Below are positions 10,795 to 21,838 of a stretch of 64,000 nt of DNA, piece after piece. Within the stretch, counting starts at the first letter, position 1. The number at the start of each line of letters is the position of its first letter. The notes under the pieces were generated by a model. That model saw only the letters and a list, made by a program, of their open reading frames with translations, did not search any database and was not told the DNA's origin. Both the position numbers and the translations under genes were made by a program. Location of the stretch: contig OX465579.1 in NCBI GenBank assembly GCA_950022655.1, forward strand, positions 178,812,303 to 178,876,302, given 5' to 3'. This DNA is from Alentia gelatinosa (lineage: Eukaryota > Annelida > Polychaeta > Phyllodocida > Polynoidae).

Positions 10795-12124
10795 GGCCTG
10801 GGGTCCACTGAGCTCCCGATGCGCTCCGATATGCCAAGCGATGCACTTCCCGATAAAAAATCGAAATCGCATTGGAAGGTCACCTCTCATCGGGCTGTGA
10901 TTAGGCTCCGATGGTGAACATGCGACTAAGATTTGGACCTGATGAAAAACTCATGTTCCCAACTATCAGAATCCAGAATTATTTAAGATAGCAATAGAAC
11001 ATCAGTGTCATCTAGCCACAAAGTCAAAATATTGCAGTTTCCCATGGACACCAATAGTTAAGCACTTTTCAGATGGCCTTCAAATAGAAGTTAACAAGGT
11101 GACATGCATTTTTTATTGCATTTTCTTTTTGCTGTATACGGAACTTATATTATCCAGAGTTATTTGCAAAAATCAATAGAATTTAGAAATCACCCAGCTA
11201 CCCGCATTTGTCTTTAAGCAAACAGACGCGGGGACTCGCTCTAAACCAATCAGAATGCTCCTAGTCTTCACTGCGGAGTTTGTAAACGCCACTCCAATAA
11301 GAAACCAATCAAGATCCGAGCACGATAAAAAGAGAATTGGAAAACATCGCATTCGGGGTTAGGAATATATCACGGGCTTGTTTGTTTCTCTCTCTGCCCG
11401 GGATAACGATTCGCCCGGAGCGCGGTGCATTCTGGGAGGCTGACGTTGATTCATTGTCGGCGGGAATTTCAATCTAAGACCGGATGACTTAACAATTCCT
11501 ATAAACGGAAGGGCATCGCGAGGTGCCCGGTCCTTAAAGCATTAAGCGTCCTGTAAAACACGGAACACTCATTAGCAGTTGGAAAACAACAGGAACGACG
11601 CCAGCGATTTCAGCTCAGAGACAGAGTCGTCGGCTTTCTGGCCGAGTCGGGCCGCCAGTCGGGAGACCGGGCCCGATTTATTCACATTAATAGCGGGTTT
11701 TATACACAAGACATTCAATCATTGAGGATTGACCTTATCAAAGATGTGCAGTGGGGGGTAGTCGGGGGGTCCGTCAGCCCCCGTCGCGGCCCCGCGCGGA
11801 AGGAAGCTCAGGAAAATCTCATTAGCGACTTTATATTTCAGACGAGTTGAGTTTTAATTGGTCGCAGAAGGGACGATGTGGGGAGGGGATAATTGTATAT
11901 CATGGCCATCGGCAATGAGCTAATTATTCCGGAAAAACTTAATTAAGGATGACGTTCTTCACGACTAGAACTCAGGAAATCCCAAACCGGAAACGGTGAG
12001 TCTGCTGGGTAATTGCGAGATCTGACAAATCTATGAGTTTTCGTCTAATTGTGGATTCAGTTTAATGAAACTGATCTAAACGAAAGTCATCAAGTGCTTA
12101 ACGATGTTGGCACACTCTGATGCG
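10795..12124. other. Single-copy-looking non-coding DNA
   Basis: No open frame of interest and no tandem repeat. From about 11,430 to 11,960 the sequence has mixed composition with several homeodomain-type words (TTAATTA, TAATTA, CTCATTAGC) and little resemblance to other parts of the window. That is compatible with a cis-regulatory or conserved non-coding element, but conservation cannot be judged from one sequence. Confidence 0.3.
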
Positions 12125-13110
12125 TATATTAAGCACATCAAAAAATCCTATTTTCTCGGTTTACTGTATATTAAGCACATCAAAAAATCCTATTTTCTCG
12201 GTTTACTGTATATTAAGCTCATTAAGAAATCCTATTTTCTCGGTTTACTGTATATTAAGCACATTAAAAATCCCACTTTCTCGGTTTACTGTATATTAAG
12301 CACATTAAAAATCCCACTTTCTTGGTTTACTGTATATTAAGCACATTAAAAAATCCCATTTTTTCGGTTTACTGTATATTCAGCACATTAAGAAGTCATA
12401 TTTTCTCAGTTTATTGTATATTAAGCACATTAAAATATCCCATTTTCTCGGTTTACTGTATATTAAGCACATTAAGAAGTCATATTTTCTCAGTTTATTG
12501 TATATTAAGCACATTAAAATATCCCATTTTCTCGGTTTACTGTATATTAAGCACATTAAAAAATCCCATTTTCTCGGTTTACTGTATATTAAGCACATTA
12601 AAAATCCTATTTTCTCAGTTAACTGTATATTAAGCACATTAAAAAATCCTATTTTCTCGGTTTACTGTATATTAAGCACATTAAAAAATCCTATTTTCTC
12701 AGTTTACTGTATATTAAGCACATTAAAAAATCCCATTTTCTCGGTTTGCTGTATATTAAGCACATAAATAAATCATGTTTTCTCGGTTTACTGTATATTA
12801 AGCACATTAAAATATCCAATTTTCTCGGTTTACTGTATATTAAGCACATTAAAAAATCATGTTTTCTCGGTTTTCTCTATATTAAGCACATTAAAAATCC
12901 TATTTTGTCGGTTTACTGTATACAAAGCACATTAAAAAATCCTATTTTGTCGGTTTACTGTATATTAAGCACATTAAGAAATCCTATCTTGTCGGTTTAT
13001 TGTATATTAAGGACATTAAAAAATCCTATTTTGTCGGTTTATTTTATATTAAGGATATAAAAAAATCCTATTTTGTCGGTTTATTGTTCATAAAGGTCAT
13101 TAAGAAATTC
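12125..13110. repeat. 42-bp AT-rich minisatellite, about 23 copies
   Basis: The unit TATATTAAGCACATTAAAAA followed by ATCCTATTTTCTCGGTTTACTG recurs every 42 bp. Copies toward the right edge (12,900-13,100) replace TTTTCTCGG with TTTTGTCGG and drift further, suggesting local expansion of sub-variants. The period is a multiple of three, so the short frames here are repeat artefacts. Confidence 0.95.
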
Positions 13111-13829
13111 AATTTTCTCGGTTTATTGCTGTAGTTTCACGTTTAAACTTTAAGATCTTCATGTACAGCCTCGGGGATAGTTGGCATTTGGAAAGGTGAC
13201 TCTTCATCTCATCGTTAATTCTAATTACATACTTACACACCATCATTAAGGTGCAGGGTTTGCTGGGGTCGGAATCGAGGCACATCTGACACCATTTCAT
13301 GACACTGTATCCTGACACGGTGTCATAACATATTAAGGACATCAAAAATTGCTACAAATTTGTTTTAAAAATGACAACACAAACATGTATACATGTAGAG
13401 TAAAAACTGTCAGGGCTGAAGTAGATGATATGGAGTCGTTCAGAATGTACCTAACACTGCAGGTTTTACTTATAAAACACGCCCCACAGTCACAGCCATC
13501 ACAGAGGAAATATCCACCAAACTTGATACCCCTCAAACTTGATTGTGTGAACAGACTATGTACGACAAAAACGTGATTATGAATGCACGATGGAAGACCG
13601 CCTAAAACTAAGGCGAATTGCTTGCAATAATTTAAAAAATAAATTAAAAAATCCATTTTCAGAGTCCCAACAAGCTCAGCCAGGAAACAAAGACTAGAAT
13701 ACACAGGGGAGTGTTTCCTAAATAACGTAACCGCGAGAGATTCTTAATGAAATGAAAAACTTTACAACTTTTCTTTCAGTAACGTGGATATTATGAGATA
13801 TCCCATCACTCTGTAAGATTGTGATACAT
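13111..13829. other. Non-coding stretch
   Basis: Contains a minus-strand open frame at 13,342-13,704 (120 codons, hydrophobic N-terminal half) and shorter overlapping frames. None shows a recognisable domain, splice context or similarity to neighbours. I regard them as chance frames. Confidence 0.35.
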
Positions 13830-14823
13830 ATATTACAGCTGGGAGTGATCATTTAACGTCGGAGGTGAGGCTGTTGGGGTACGTGGGGGTGATGTTCCCG
13901 GCTGAGATTCAGGTGCGGACCCTGAGGTGGGTTTGGTACCGTCACTGATGAGCTGACCTTCTAACCTAGACTGGCTCCAGTCCCTGCATTCTATGGTTAA
14001 CCCAGGGACTGGTACAATCGGTAATGGTGTTGGATTTCTGGCGCTGTTTAGCTCCAGTATTCCTAACACTCTCCATACAGATATCCTGGCTACCGGTCAG
14101 GAGATCTGCTGGGAGATTGATACCTTCTCACTTTGATCTTAATCGAATCACAGTCCAGAACAGGAGAAATTTATTTCTATGACAACACAGGCGGCCAGGG
14201 AGGTGGAGGAGGGGAGCGGCTTGGGGCCATAAACAGGAGATTCTATTCATAGTGGACAAGTCTTTGATTCATGGGCTAGTCAGAGAAGGATACATACTAT
14301 AATGAACTTTATTCTGATTGTGTTTAATCATTTCATTAATGTTCATAATCAAAGACTTGAGCAGGTCTATGCGGGGGGCTGGAGGATGGGGAGAGTTGAG
14401 GGAAGTGCCGCTAAGAAGTCATTAAGCCGAGTCCCTCCAGCACACGAGAGGACTTCTCCAGTCACCTCTCCTCCAGGGGGAGTGACGGGAGACTGAGTTA
14501 GGCACACACTACCTGAGGCCGTGGAGGCCGGGACGACATCTCCAGGGTCTGAGGGCAGTAACTCTACCCGCCCTGGAGTGAGGCTGGCGGCAGGTGGGTG
14601 ATCCGCCGACGGTAAAGTGTGTTTGATGTTATAATGCCAGGTGGGAATTGAGCACCGCTTGTGTCTGAGCCTGGGGATCACACGGGAGGGGACTGTTCTG
14701 AGGGTACCTCTGTCTCTATGTGTACAGGTTTAGAGACAGAGCCACCTCTGTATATCTGTCTCCATATAAAGACAGGTCTGTAGAAAGACAGAGGGACCTT
14801 TGTACCTCTGTCTCTCTGTAAAG
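13830..14823 (+). mobile_element. Dispersed element X, copy b
   Basis: Begins at ACAGCTGGGAGTGATCAT and ends after the GTAGAAAGACAGAGGGACC block. It includes one unit resembling the 39-bp minisatellite of copy a (CTCCAGTCCCTGCATTCTATG, about 13,975), the TACAATCGGTAATGGTGTTG segment, and the paired words ACAAGTCTTTGATTCATGGG and AATCAAAGACTTGAGCAGG. It encodes no convincing protein. Confidence 0.75.
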
Positions 14824-15858
14824 ACATATATCACAGCTGGGAGTGATCATTTTACGTCGGACGGGAGGCTGTTGGGGTATGTGGGGGTGATGTTCCCGGC
14901 TGAGATTCAGGTACGGACCCTGAGGTGGGTTTAGTACCGTCACTGATGAGCTGACCTTCTGACCTAGACTGGGTTCAGTCCCTGCATCCTATGGCTACCC
15001 TCCTTGTTGGATACGGGGACTGGTACAATCGGTAATGGTGTTGGATTACTGGCGCTGTTTAGCTCCAGTATTCCGAAAACTCTCCATACAGATATCCTGG
15101 TTACTGGTCAGGAGATCTGCTGGGAGATTGATACCTTCTCACTTTGATCTCAATCGGATCACAGTCCAGAACAGGAAATTTGTTTTGCTATGGCAACACA
15201 GGCGGCCAGGGAGGTGGAGGAGGGGAGGCGAAGGGGTAGGAGGAGGTATAGGGTTACAGGGAGCGGCCATAAACAGGAGATTCATAGTGGACAAGTCTTT
15301 GATACATGGGCTAGTCAGAGAAGGATCCACAATATAATAACCTTTATTCTGATTGTGTTTAATCATTTCATGAATGTTCATAATCAAAGACTTGAGCAGG
15401 TCTATGCGGGGGGCTGGAGGATGGGGAGAGTTGAGGGAAGTGCCGCTAAGAAGTCATTAAGCCGAGTCCCTCCAGCACACGAGAGGACTTCTCCAGTCAC
15501 CTCTCCTCCAGGGGGGAGTGAAGGGAGACGGAGTTAGGCACACACTACCTGAGGCCGTGGAGACCGGGACGACGTCTCCAGGGTCTGAGGGCAGTAACTC
15601 TACCCGCCCTGGAGTGAGGCTGGCGGCAGGTGGGTGATCCGCCGGCGGTAAAGTGTGTTTGATGTTATAATGCCAGGTGGGAATTGAGCACCGCTTGTGT
15701 CTGAGCCTGGGGATCACACGGGAGGGGACTGTTCTGAGGGTACCTCTGTCTCTATGTGTACAGGTTTAGAGACAGAGCCACCTCTGTATATCTGTCTCCA
15801 TATAAAGACAGGTCTGTAGAAAGACAGAGGGACCTCTGTACCTCTGTCTCTCTGTAAA
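14824..15858 (+). mobile_element. Dispersed element X, copy c (tandem)
   Basis: A direct tandem repetition of copy b starting again at ACAGCTGGGAGTGATCAT (about 14,832). It is closely similar throughout, with an additional GGGGAGGCGAAGGGGTAGG stretch at about 15,222. Two 39-bp-like segments sit at 14,975-15,020 (TCCCTGCATCCTATGGCTAC). The pair looks like a local duplication. Confidence 0.75.
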
Positions 15859-16760
15859 GACAGGTCTGTAGAAAGACAGAGGAACCTGATTCATACTATA
15901 ATGTACTTTATTCTGAATGTTTAATTATTTAATTAATGTTCATAATCAAAGACTTGAGCAAGTCTAGTTCTGACCGTGGCCGACAAGACAGCCGAGCAGC
16001 ACCACTTTACGGTGACCGAGGAATACAGGGAGATGGGAGGGTCTATATGATGCGGCGTCTACAGCTGCCGACGAAAACCTCACCGAAAATAGCCACACTG
16101 TACAAAAGTTAGTCGGTGGATCTTCTTGTGAGAAGTAGGGGCATATCTGGCTGGTTTGATTTCATCAACGGTCAGTCGATGGTGTCATATTGCGTAAGGA
16201 GGGAGAGAAAAATTGGTGATTATTTCTGTTTCCACCTGACGATTATTGCGCAAAATGTGTCACATGAGGTGTCCGTGGTGCGAAATATCATAATCGGCAG
16301 GTGGAAACGCTGTATCAGACATTTTCCACTGGCCGGCAAAAGCAGCACCAATTAATGGAGTTCTCCTAAAAGTCGGTCAGCGGTGACCAACGACTGCACA
16401 TGTAGAACAACGCAGTGAGGGTGCAGTGTATGCCTTGTTTTTGCCGCATTTAAGCCCAATGCCCATCTACCGATTTCGGAACATTTATGTACGTTTGTCG
16501 GCGACAAACGGAGGGTAATTTGTCTCAGCCAAGCCATCCTAATGGAGTCAGTAGATGTAGGACAGCCAGGCAAGGCTACCCACCGATTAATGAACACTCA
16601 GATTCTTTGGTTTTTGCCCTTCCCCAGCGATTAGTGGACCATAAACCGATTTTAGCAGTGTGCGGGTCGAGCGAAGAGTTACGTAATTTGCCTGCAACAA
16701 GGTGACCGACTCCTGTACGATTTGGGAACTAATCGTTAAACCCTAAGTCGGCTCAAACAG
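15859..16760. mobile_element. Mixed fragments of X and 'GGCCGAC' elements
   Basis: 15,890-15,970 repeats the CATAATCAAAGACTTGAGCA end of X. From about 16,020 the sequence consists of diverged 'GGCCGAC' family material (GTCGGTGG, TTTCCACTGGCCGGC), then from about 16,433 a segment starting TTAAGCCCAATGCCCATC that corresponds to the elements ending near 20,092 and 59,722. No gene is present. Confidence 0.5.
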
Positions 16761-17516
16761 GTCCATACTGACAGAACTGTCCTCCGAACACAATGACCAT
16801 CACCAAACCCCTTTGATTCTATCGGGACATTGGTTGCCTTATTACATGATCTATGCACAGTTCATTGGTGAACACTTCTCTGCATGCCTGTTTCCATTCA
16901 CATATACTCTGCTCTTCAACACTGCCAACCAAATAATCGGCAATTTTGGGGAACTGCTGCTCAAATATGAAAAAGCAGGAGGGAAGTGTAGGCGAAAAAA
17001 TCCATACGAAAAATGACCATCTTGAATATTCATAGATTTCCTTTTGACCTTTGACCCAATTCATTCGCGGTAAAATCCATTCTTGTTGACTTCGTTGATA
17101 GAAAGTGGTGCCGAAAAACGCTGCAAATCAGAACAATGATTGGCCGCCATCATTTCATGTTTTTTTCTGTTTTAAAATCAGTCGGTGGTGGTCGAAAAAA
17201 TTGTCGGGAGTCATAACTCTGCTACTCGAACCAGGAACCTGTTCAATATTTTAGGCTCGTACATGAAGAACCTTTTTTTGTACGTCATACAAGGGTTACC
17301 GTTTGATGAGCCGTCCATAAAATCGTCCATAAGTGTTGAATAAAGTTGACCCACATCGTTTGTGTCTTTATGGTGTACAGAAAAGGATCTATATGTACGA
17401 GTCAAGATTATCTAAGGGGCCCTGGTCTTTTAGTTGGATATTTAAGAATGTTGACTGAGACACACACACACCTAGATGACCTCCTTAAGCGGGATACACA
17501 CAATGGGATTCATCTA
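16761..17516. other. Non-coding stretch
   Basis: Short frames of 60-80 codons on both strands at 16,813-17,064 overlap each other and show no domain. A CACACACAC tract at 17,461-17,470 precedes the 46-bp array. Nothing else recognised. Confidence 0.4.
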
Positions 17517-18203
17517 CTTCAAAGGGTGTCTGTCTGAGACAAATCCTGCTGAGATTCATGTACCTCACAGGGTGTTTGTCTCAGACAAATCCTGCTGGGA
17601 TTCATGTACCTCACAGGGTGTTTGTCTCAGACAAATCCTGCTGGGATTCATGTACCTCACAGGGTGTTTGTCTCAGACAAATCCTGCTGGGATTCATGTA
17701 CCTCACAGGGTGTTTGTCTCAGACAAATCCTGCTGAGATTCATGTACCTCACAGGGTGTTTGTCTCAGACAAATCCTGCTGAGATTCATGTACCTGACAG
17801 GGTGTTTGTCTAAGACAAATCCTGCTGAGATTCAAGTACCTCACAGGGTGTTTGTCTGAGACAAATCCTACTGAGATTCATGTTCCTCACAGGGTGTTTG
17901 TCTGAGACAAATCCTGCTTAGATTCATCTACTTCACAGGGTGTTTGTCTGACACAAATCCTGCTGAGATTCATGTACTTCACAGGGTGTTTGTCTGACAC
18001 AAATCCTACTGAGATTCATGTACCTCACAGGGTGTTTGTCTGAGACAAATCCTACTGAGATTCATGTACTTCACATGGTGTTTGTCTGAGACAAATCCTG
18101 CTTAGATTCATGTACCTCACAGGGTGTTTGTCTGAGACTAATCCTATTGAGATTCATGTACTTCACAGGGTGTTTGTCTGACACAAATCCTACTGAGGTT
18201 CTC
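17517..18203. repeat. 46-bp minisatellite, about 15 copies
   Basis: The unit GATTCATGTACCTCACAGGG followed by TGTTTGTCTCAGACAAATCCTGCTGG is spaced 46 bp. Copies in the left half are nearly identical; those in the right half vary (TACTTCACAGGG, CTGACACAAAT). The core GATTCATGTACCTCACAGGG occurs inverted in the adjacent 71-bp array. Confidence 0.95.
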
Positions 18204-18294
18204 TACTAACACAATTTCCTCATCTAAATTGTAGGGTTCTATTTTTACTCGGACATGTTTTTAACCCTAACATTGTTGGCGACATTTAGCCCTG

Positions 18295-19190
18295 AAAAGG
18301 AACAGAATGGCGTGAGATACTGAACCCTGTGAGGTACATGAATCCCTCCGTGTGAATCCCACTTAACAGGGAACAGAATCCCATGAGATTCTGAACCCTA
18401 TGAGGTACATGAATCCCACCGTGTGAATCCCACTTAACAGGGAACAGAATCTCATGAGATTTTGAACCCTGTGAGGTACATGAATCCCACCGTGTGAATC
18501 CCACTTAACAAGGAACAGAACCTCATGAGATTTGAACCCTGTGAGGTACATGAATCCCACCGTGTGAATCCCACTTGACAGGGAACAGAACCTCATGAGA
18601 TTTGAACCCTATGAGGTACATGAATCCCGCCGTGTGAATCCCACTTGACAGGGAACAGAACCTCATGAGATTTGAACCCTGTGAGGTACATGAATCCCAC
18701 CGTGTGAATCCCACTTGACAGGGAACAGAACCTCATGAGATGTTGAACCCTGTGAGGTACATGAATCCCACCGTGTGAATCCCACTTGACAGGGAACAGA
18801 ACCTCATGAGATTTTGAACCATGTGAGGTACATGAATCCCACCGTGTGAATCCCACTTGACAGGGAACAGAACCTCATGAGATGTTGAACCCTGTGAGGT
18901 ACATGAATCCCACCGTGTGAATCCCACTTGACAGGGAACAGAACCTCATGAGATGTTGAACCCTGTGAGGTACATGAATCCCACCGTGTGAATCCCACTT
19001 GACAGGGAACAGAACCTCATGAGATTTGAACCCTGTGAGATACATGAATCCCACCGTGTGAATCCCACTTGACAGGGAACAGAACCTCATGAGATTTGAA
19101 CCCTGTGAGGTACATGAATCCCACCGTGTGAATCCCACTTGACAAGGAACAGAATCCTATGAATTTCAGAACCCTGTGAGGTACATTAAT
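18295..19190. repeat. 71-bp minisatellite, about 12 copies
   Basis: The unit contains CCTCATGAGATTTGAACCC, TGTGAGGTACATGAATCCCA and CCGTGTGAATCCCACTTGAC, spaced about 71 bp. Central copies (18,590-19,140) are almost identical. CCCTGTGAGGTACATGAATC is the reverse complement of the core of the neighbouring 46-bp unit. Confidence 0.95.
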
Positions 19191-19517
19191 TCCACTTTAT
19201 TGTAAGACATCTGGAGAAGCATCACAAGACATTGTTTTTAATTACTCAACAAAGAACAAGAGGTGCTGACAGTAAGTTACTTCATTGCTCCTGTCTAATA
19301 CGCCAGCAATCAGTTGTTATCTGATAAACAAGCTGAGGTTACTGTCCACTTGTATTTGTATTTACATCCATACTATAGTGGCCTTACTGAAAAAAATAAT
19401 CACAATTAATCGGTGATATTTCAGATGCCAGTCTGTCACCATTCAAAAAACAAAACAGCGATCAATGATTCCCGACTGCAGATCGGTGTCAAACAATCGG
19501 CCAATGAAAAATGGCTT

Positions 19518-19714
19518 AAGGCCTGTTTCCATAGGCCGACGAAAAGGGTGTACATTTTTTTAGTTCTCCTAAAAGCCCATTTCAATTTTCCCTCAGCAGT
19601 GGTAGAGGTCCGTCGGTGGTGCCTGACTGTAGATCGGCGAAGGCTAATGAAAATGGGCTATTAGGAAACTCAGAAAATCTACACCCTTTTCGTCAGCCAA
19701 TGGAAACAGGCCTT
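19518..19714. mobile_element. MITE-like element, 'GGCCGAC' family (about 197 bp)
   Basis: Left end AAGGCCTGTTTCCATAGGCC with GACGAAAAGGGTGTAC; right end TACACCCTTTTCGTCAGCC with AATGGAAACAGGCCTT. The terminal inverted repeats are about 40 bp with few mismatches. This is the most compact copy of the family in the window and encodes nothing. Confidence 0.8.
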
Positions 19715-19725
19715 TATGCAAACCC

Positions 19726-20092
19726 TTAAGCCCAATACACATCTACTGATTCAGGGTTGAAAGATTAGTTCCCAGGCAAATTATATGATACCTCGGCCCG
19801 TGTCGGCGACCCAAACAAAGGCCATTTACCAACGTTCCGTGTCAGCGACTGGATTTATCAACATGTTGATGAACTTTTGGCAAACGGTTTAGGAACATCA
19901 AACAAAAACTCATTGGCGACAAAAGAACATCTCCAGCAGGGGGTTTCACTAATTGTTGCCTGACACTTGCCTAGCTATCCTACATCTATCCACTAGGGCC
20001 GACTCCGTTAGGATGCCTCGCCTGAGACAAATTACCGTCGCCGACAAAGGTACATCAATGTTCCGAAATCAGTAAATGTGTATTGGGCTCAA
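19726..20092. mobile_element. MITE-like element, 'AAGCCCAAT' family
   Basis: Bounded by TTAAGCCCAATACACATCTA on the left and AATGTGTATTGGGCTCAA on the right, an inverted pair. Related sequences occur near 16,433-16,570 and, reversed, at 59,606-59,722, where the same internal words (CCGACAAAGGTACAT, GTTCCGAAATC) appear. Confidence 0.7.
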
Positions 20093-21426
20093 GGGGAGCA
20101 CAAAAAATCAGTGCCATTTCTATCGACCAGTGGAGAATGGCTTCCTGACTGCAGCAAAGTATGGAGAGTCTTATTATGAATAGTTTATATATTATAAATA
20201 ATAAATAAGGCACTCATACTACATCTGAGTATCTGAGAACTTCAGATGTAGAAGTTATTCATCATCACAAAGTTGTTTGTCTTTGTATCCTCAGGAAGGT
20301 GGTCGACATACCTGCAGGTAGAGTTTCAAATAAAGGTCATTGACATTTGAAAGTTTCACCACACTTTATGAATGACCTTTAGTTACCCTCTTTGTTTGAG
20401 ATCAACAACGAAATCTGCAGCTATGAAGTAATACGATCCCCCATAGAAAAAAAACAAAGTTCGCTTGTGAATTTATTAACCATATCTTTCTTAATGCTGT
20501 TCAAGGATATAATATTTCTATAGCAGAGTAAATACCGATGGTTGTACAAGAAAACCCGTTATGGTTATAACTGATGTATTTTTCAGACTAGATAAATGGA
20601 TTTGAAAAAAGATTAATTGATATCGGGCCTAAACGCCATTCATAACGAACCTTATTTCTTTTGAAATAAAATATAAAAATATCGCACTCACTCTGCAAGC
20701 TCATGCAATATATTTATTGAAATTTGTTTTCTAATGAAACAGGGACCCCACCGGGACCCGAAGGCACACAGGGATGGACCTTGCAGGCCCTACACTCCTA
20801 CTTTCAATTGGAGAAAGTTTATGAAAAATAATTATTGAAATGAATTCGGTACTCGTGGCCGTCTCGATACGATAAAGATGTTTCACTTAAATACTACATG
20901 TAAATATGGTGCCAGCTTCTTATAATATACTCATGTAGTATGATTACGTACTGCTGCTCCCTATGCAGTATCAAATGTATACTGAACCCTGTGCAGTACA
21001 CTGTTATACTGCACACGTTGAAACATCAGCAGTGTGTGGGCTTTCATGCTGGCATGTCGCTTATGCCAATATATAGTAAGATTTAATTAATTTTGGGTAT
21101 ATAATAAATGTATAACGACCCTATCTCGTTTTGTAACATGTACAGCATGGTCAGGTCATTCTATATGAATACACAGTACAAGCTTCATTGTGTATTGTAC
21201 ATAGTACCAGTTTTAAACAGTATATATCAATTGTACTAGTTTCATACTGTATATATAAATTGTACTAGTTTCATACTGTATGTATAGTAAGTACCAGCTT
21301 TTTACTGTATGTATACAAACAACAAGGTTCATACTACATGTTTATATAGAACCAGCTTCATACAAAATGAACACAGAGTACTGGCTTCACGTTTATAATA
21401 CCTGTACTCGTACATGTCTCTACAGA
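20093..21426. other. Non-coding AT-rich stretch
   Basis: No supported gene. The right part (about 20,900-21,420) contains degenerate repeats of a motif like TTCATACTGTATATATAA with CTAGTTTCATACTG and ACCAGCTTCAT, an old minisatellite or decayed tandem sequence. Confidence 0.45.
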
Positions 21427-21481
21427 TCGTGGTTTATGTATAATGCCGGCTGACAGACACTACAGCTAACAGCGTGGTTTA

Positions 21482-21838
21482 TGTATTTGTATAGAACTGC
21501 ATCGAGAATCGTATAAATGCACAATACTCCACGAGTTTGGATGGGCCGCAATCGTCATCGAGGCGAAGCCGAGTGACGATTATGGCACAACCAAACGAGT
21601 GGAGTATTGTGTATTTTACGATTCAAGTGCGGTTCTGGATTTATCTTACCCCTTTCTATGACATTAAATATCATCACAACTTCTGAATAATCAGAATATA
21701 CTTAGCAAATCCATATGAGGTCATCTCAAATTCACTACGCCACGGCCGTGGCGTAGTATTGTCACTGTACGGGGGTGATCGTTGAGTATTTTTTTCTAAT
21801 GGTATCCCTATGGCTAAACTTGTACCAGGGGTGAGATA
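21482..21838. mobile_element. Composite MITE inserted in the 45-bp array
   Basis: Two inverted structures lie side by side. The first is a hairpin at about 21,498-21,626 with arms AATCGTATAAATGCACAATA / TATTGTGTATTTTACGATT and the palindromic core TCGAGGCGAAGCCGA. The second runs from TTTATCTTACCCCT (about 21,640) to AGGGGTGAGATAAA (about 21,825). Units of the 45-bp array flank both sides, so this is an insertion into a pre-existing array. Confidence 0.7.

Noticed and set aside
17517..19190. Possible CRISPR-like arrays (regularly spaced repeats)
   Set aside because: Units are contiguous tandem repeats without unique spacers, in eukaryotic repeat-rich DNA.
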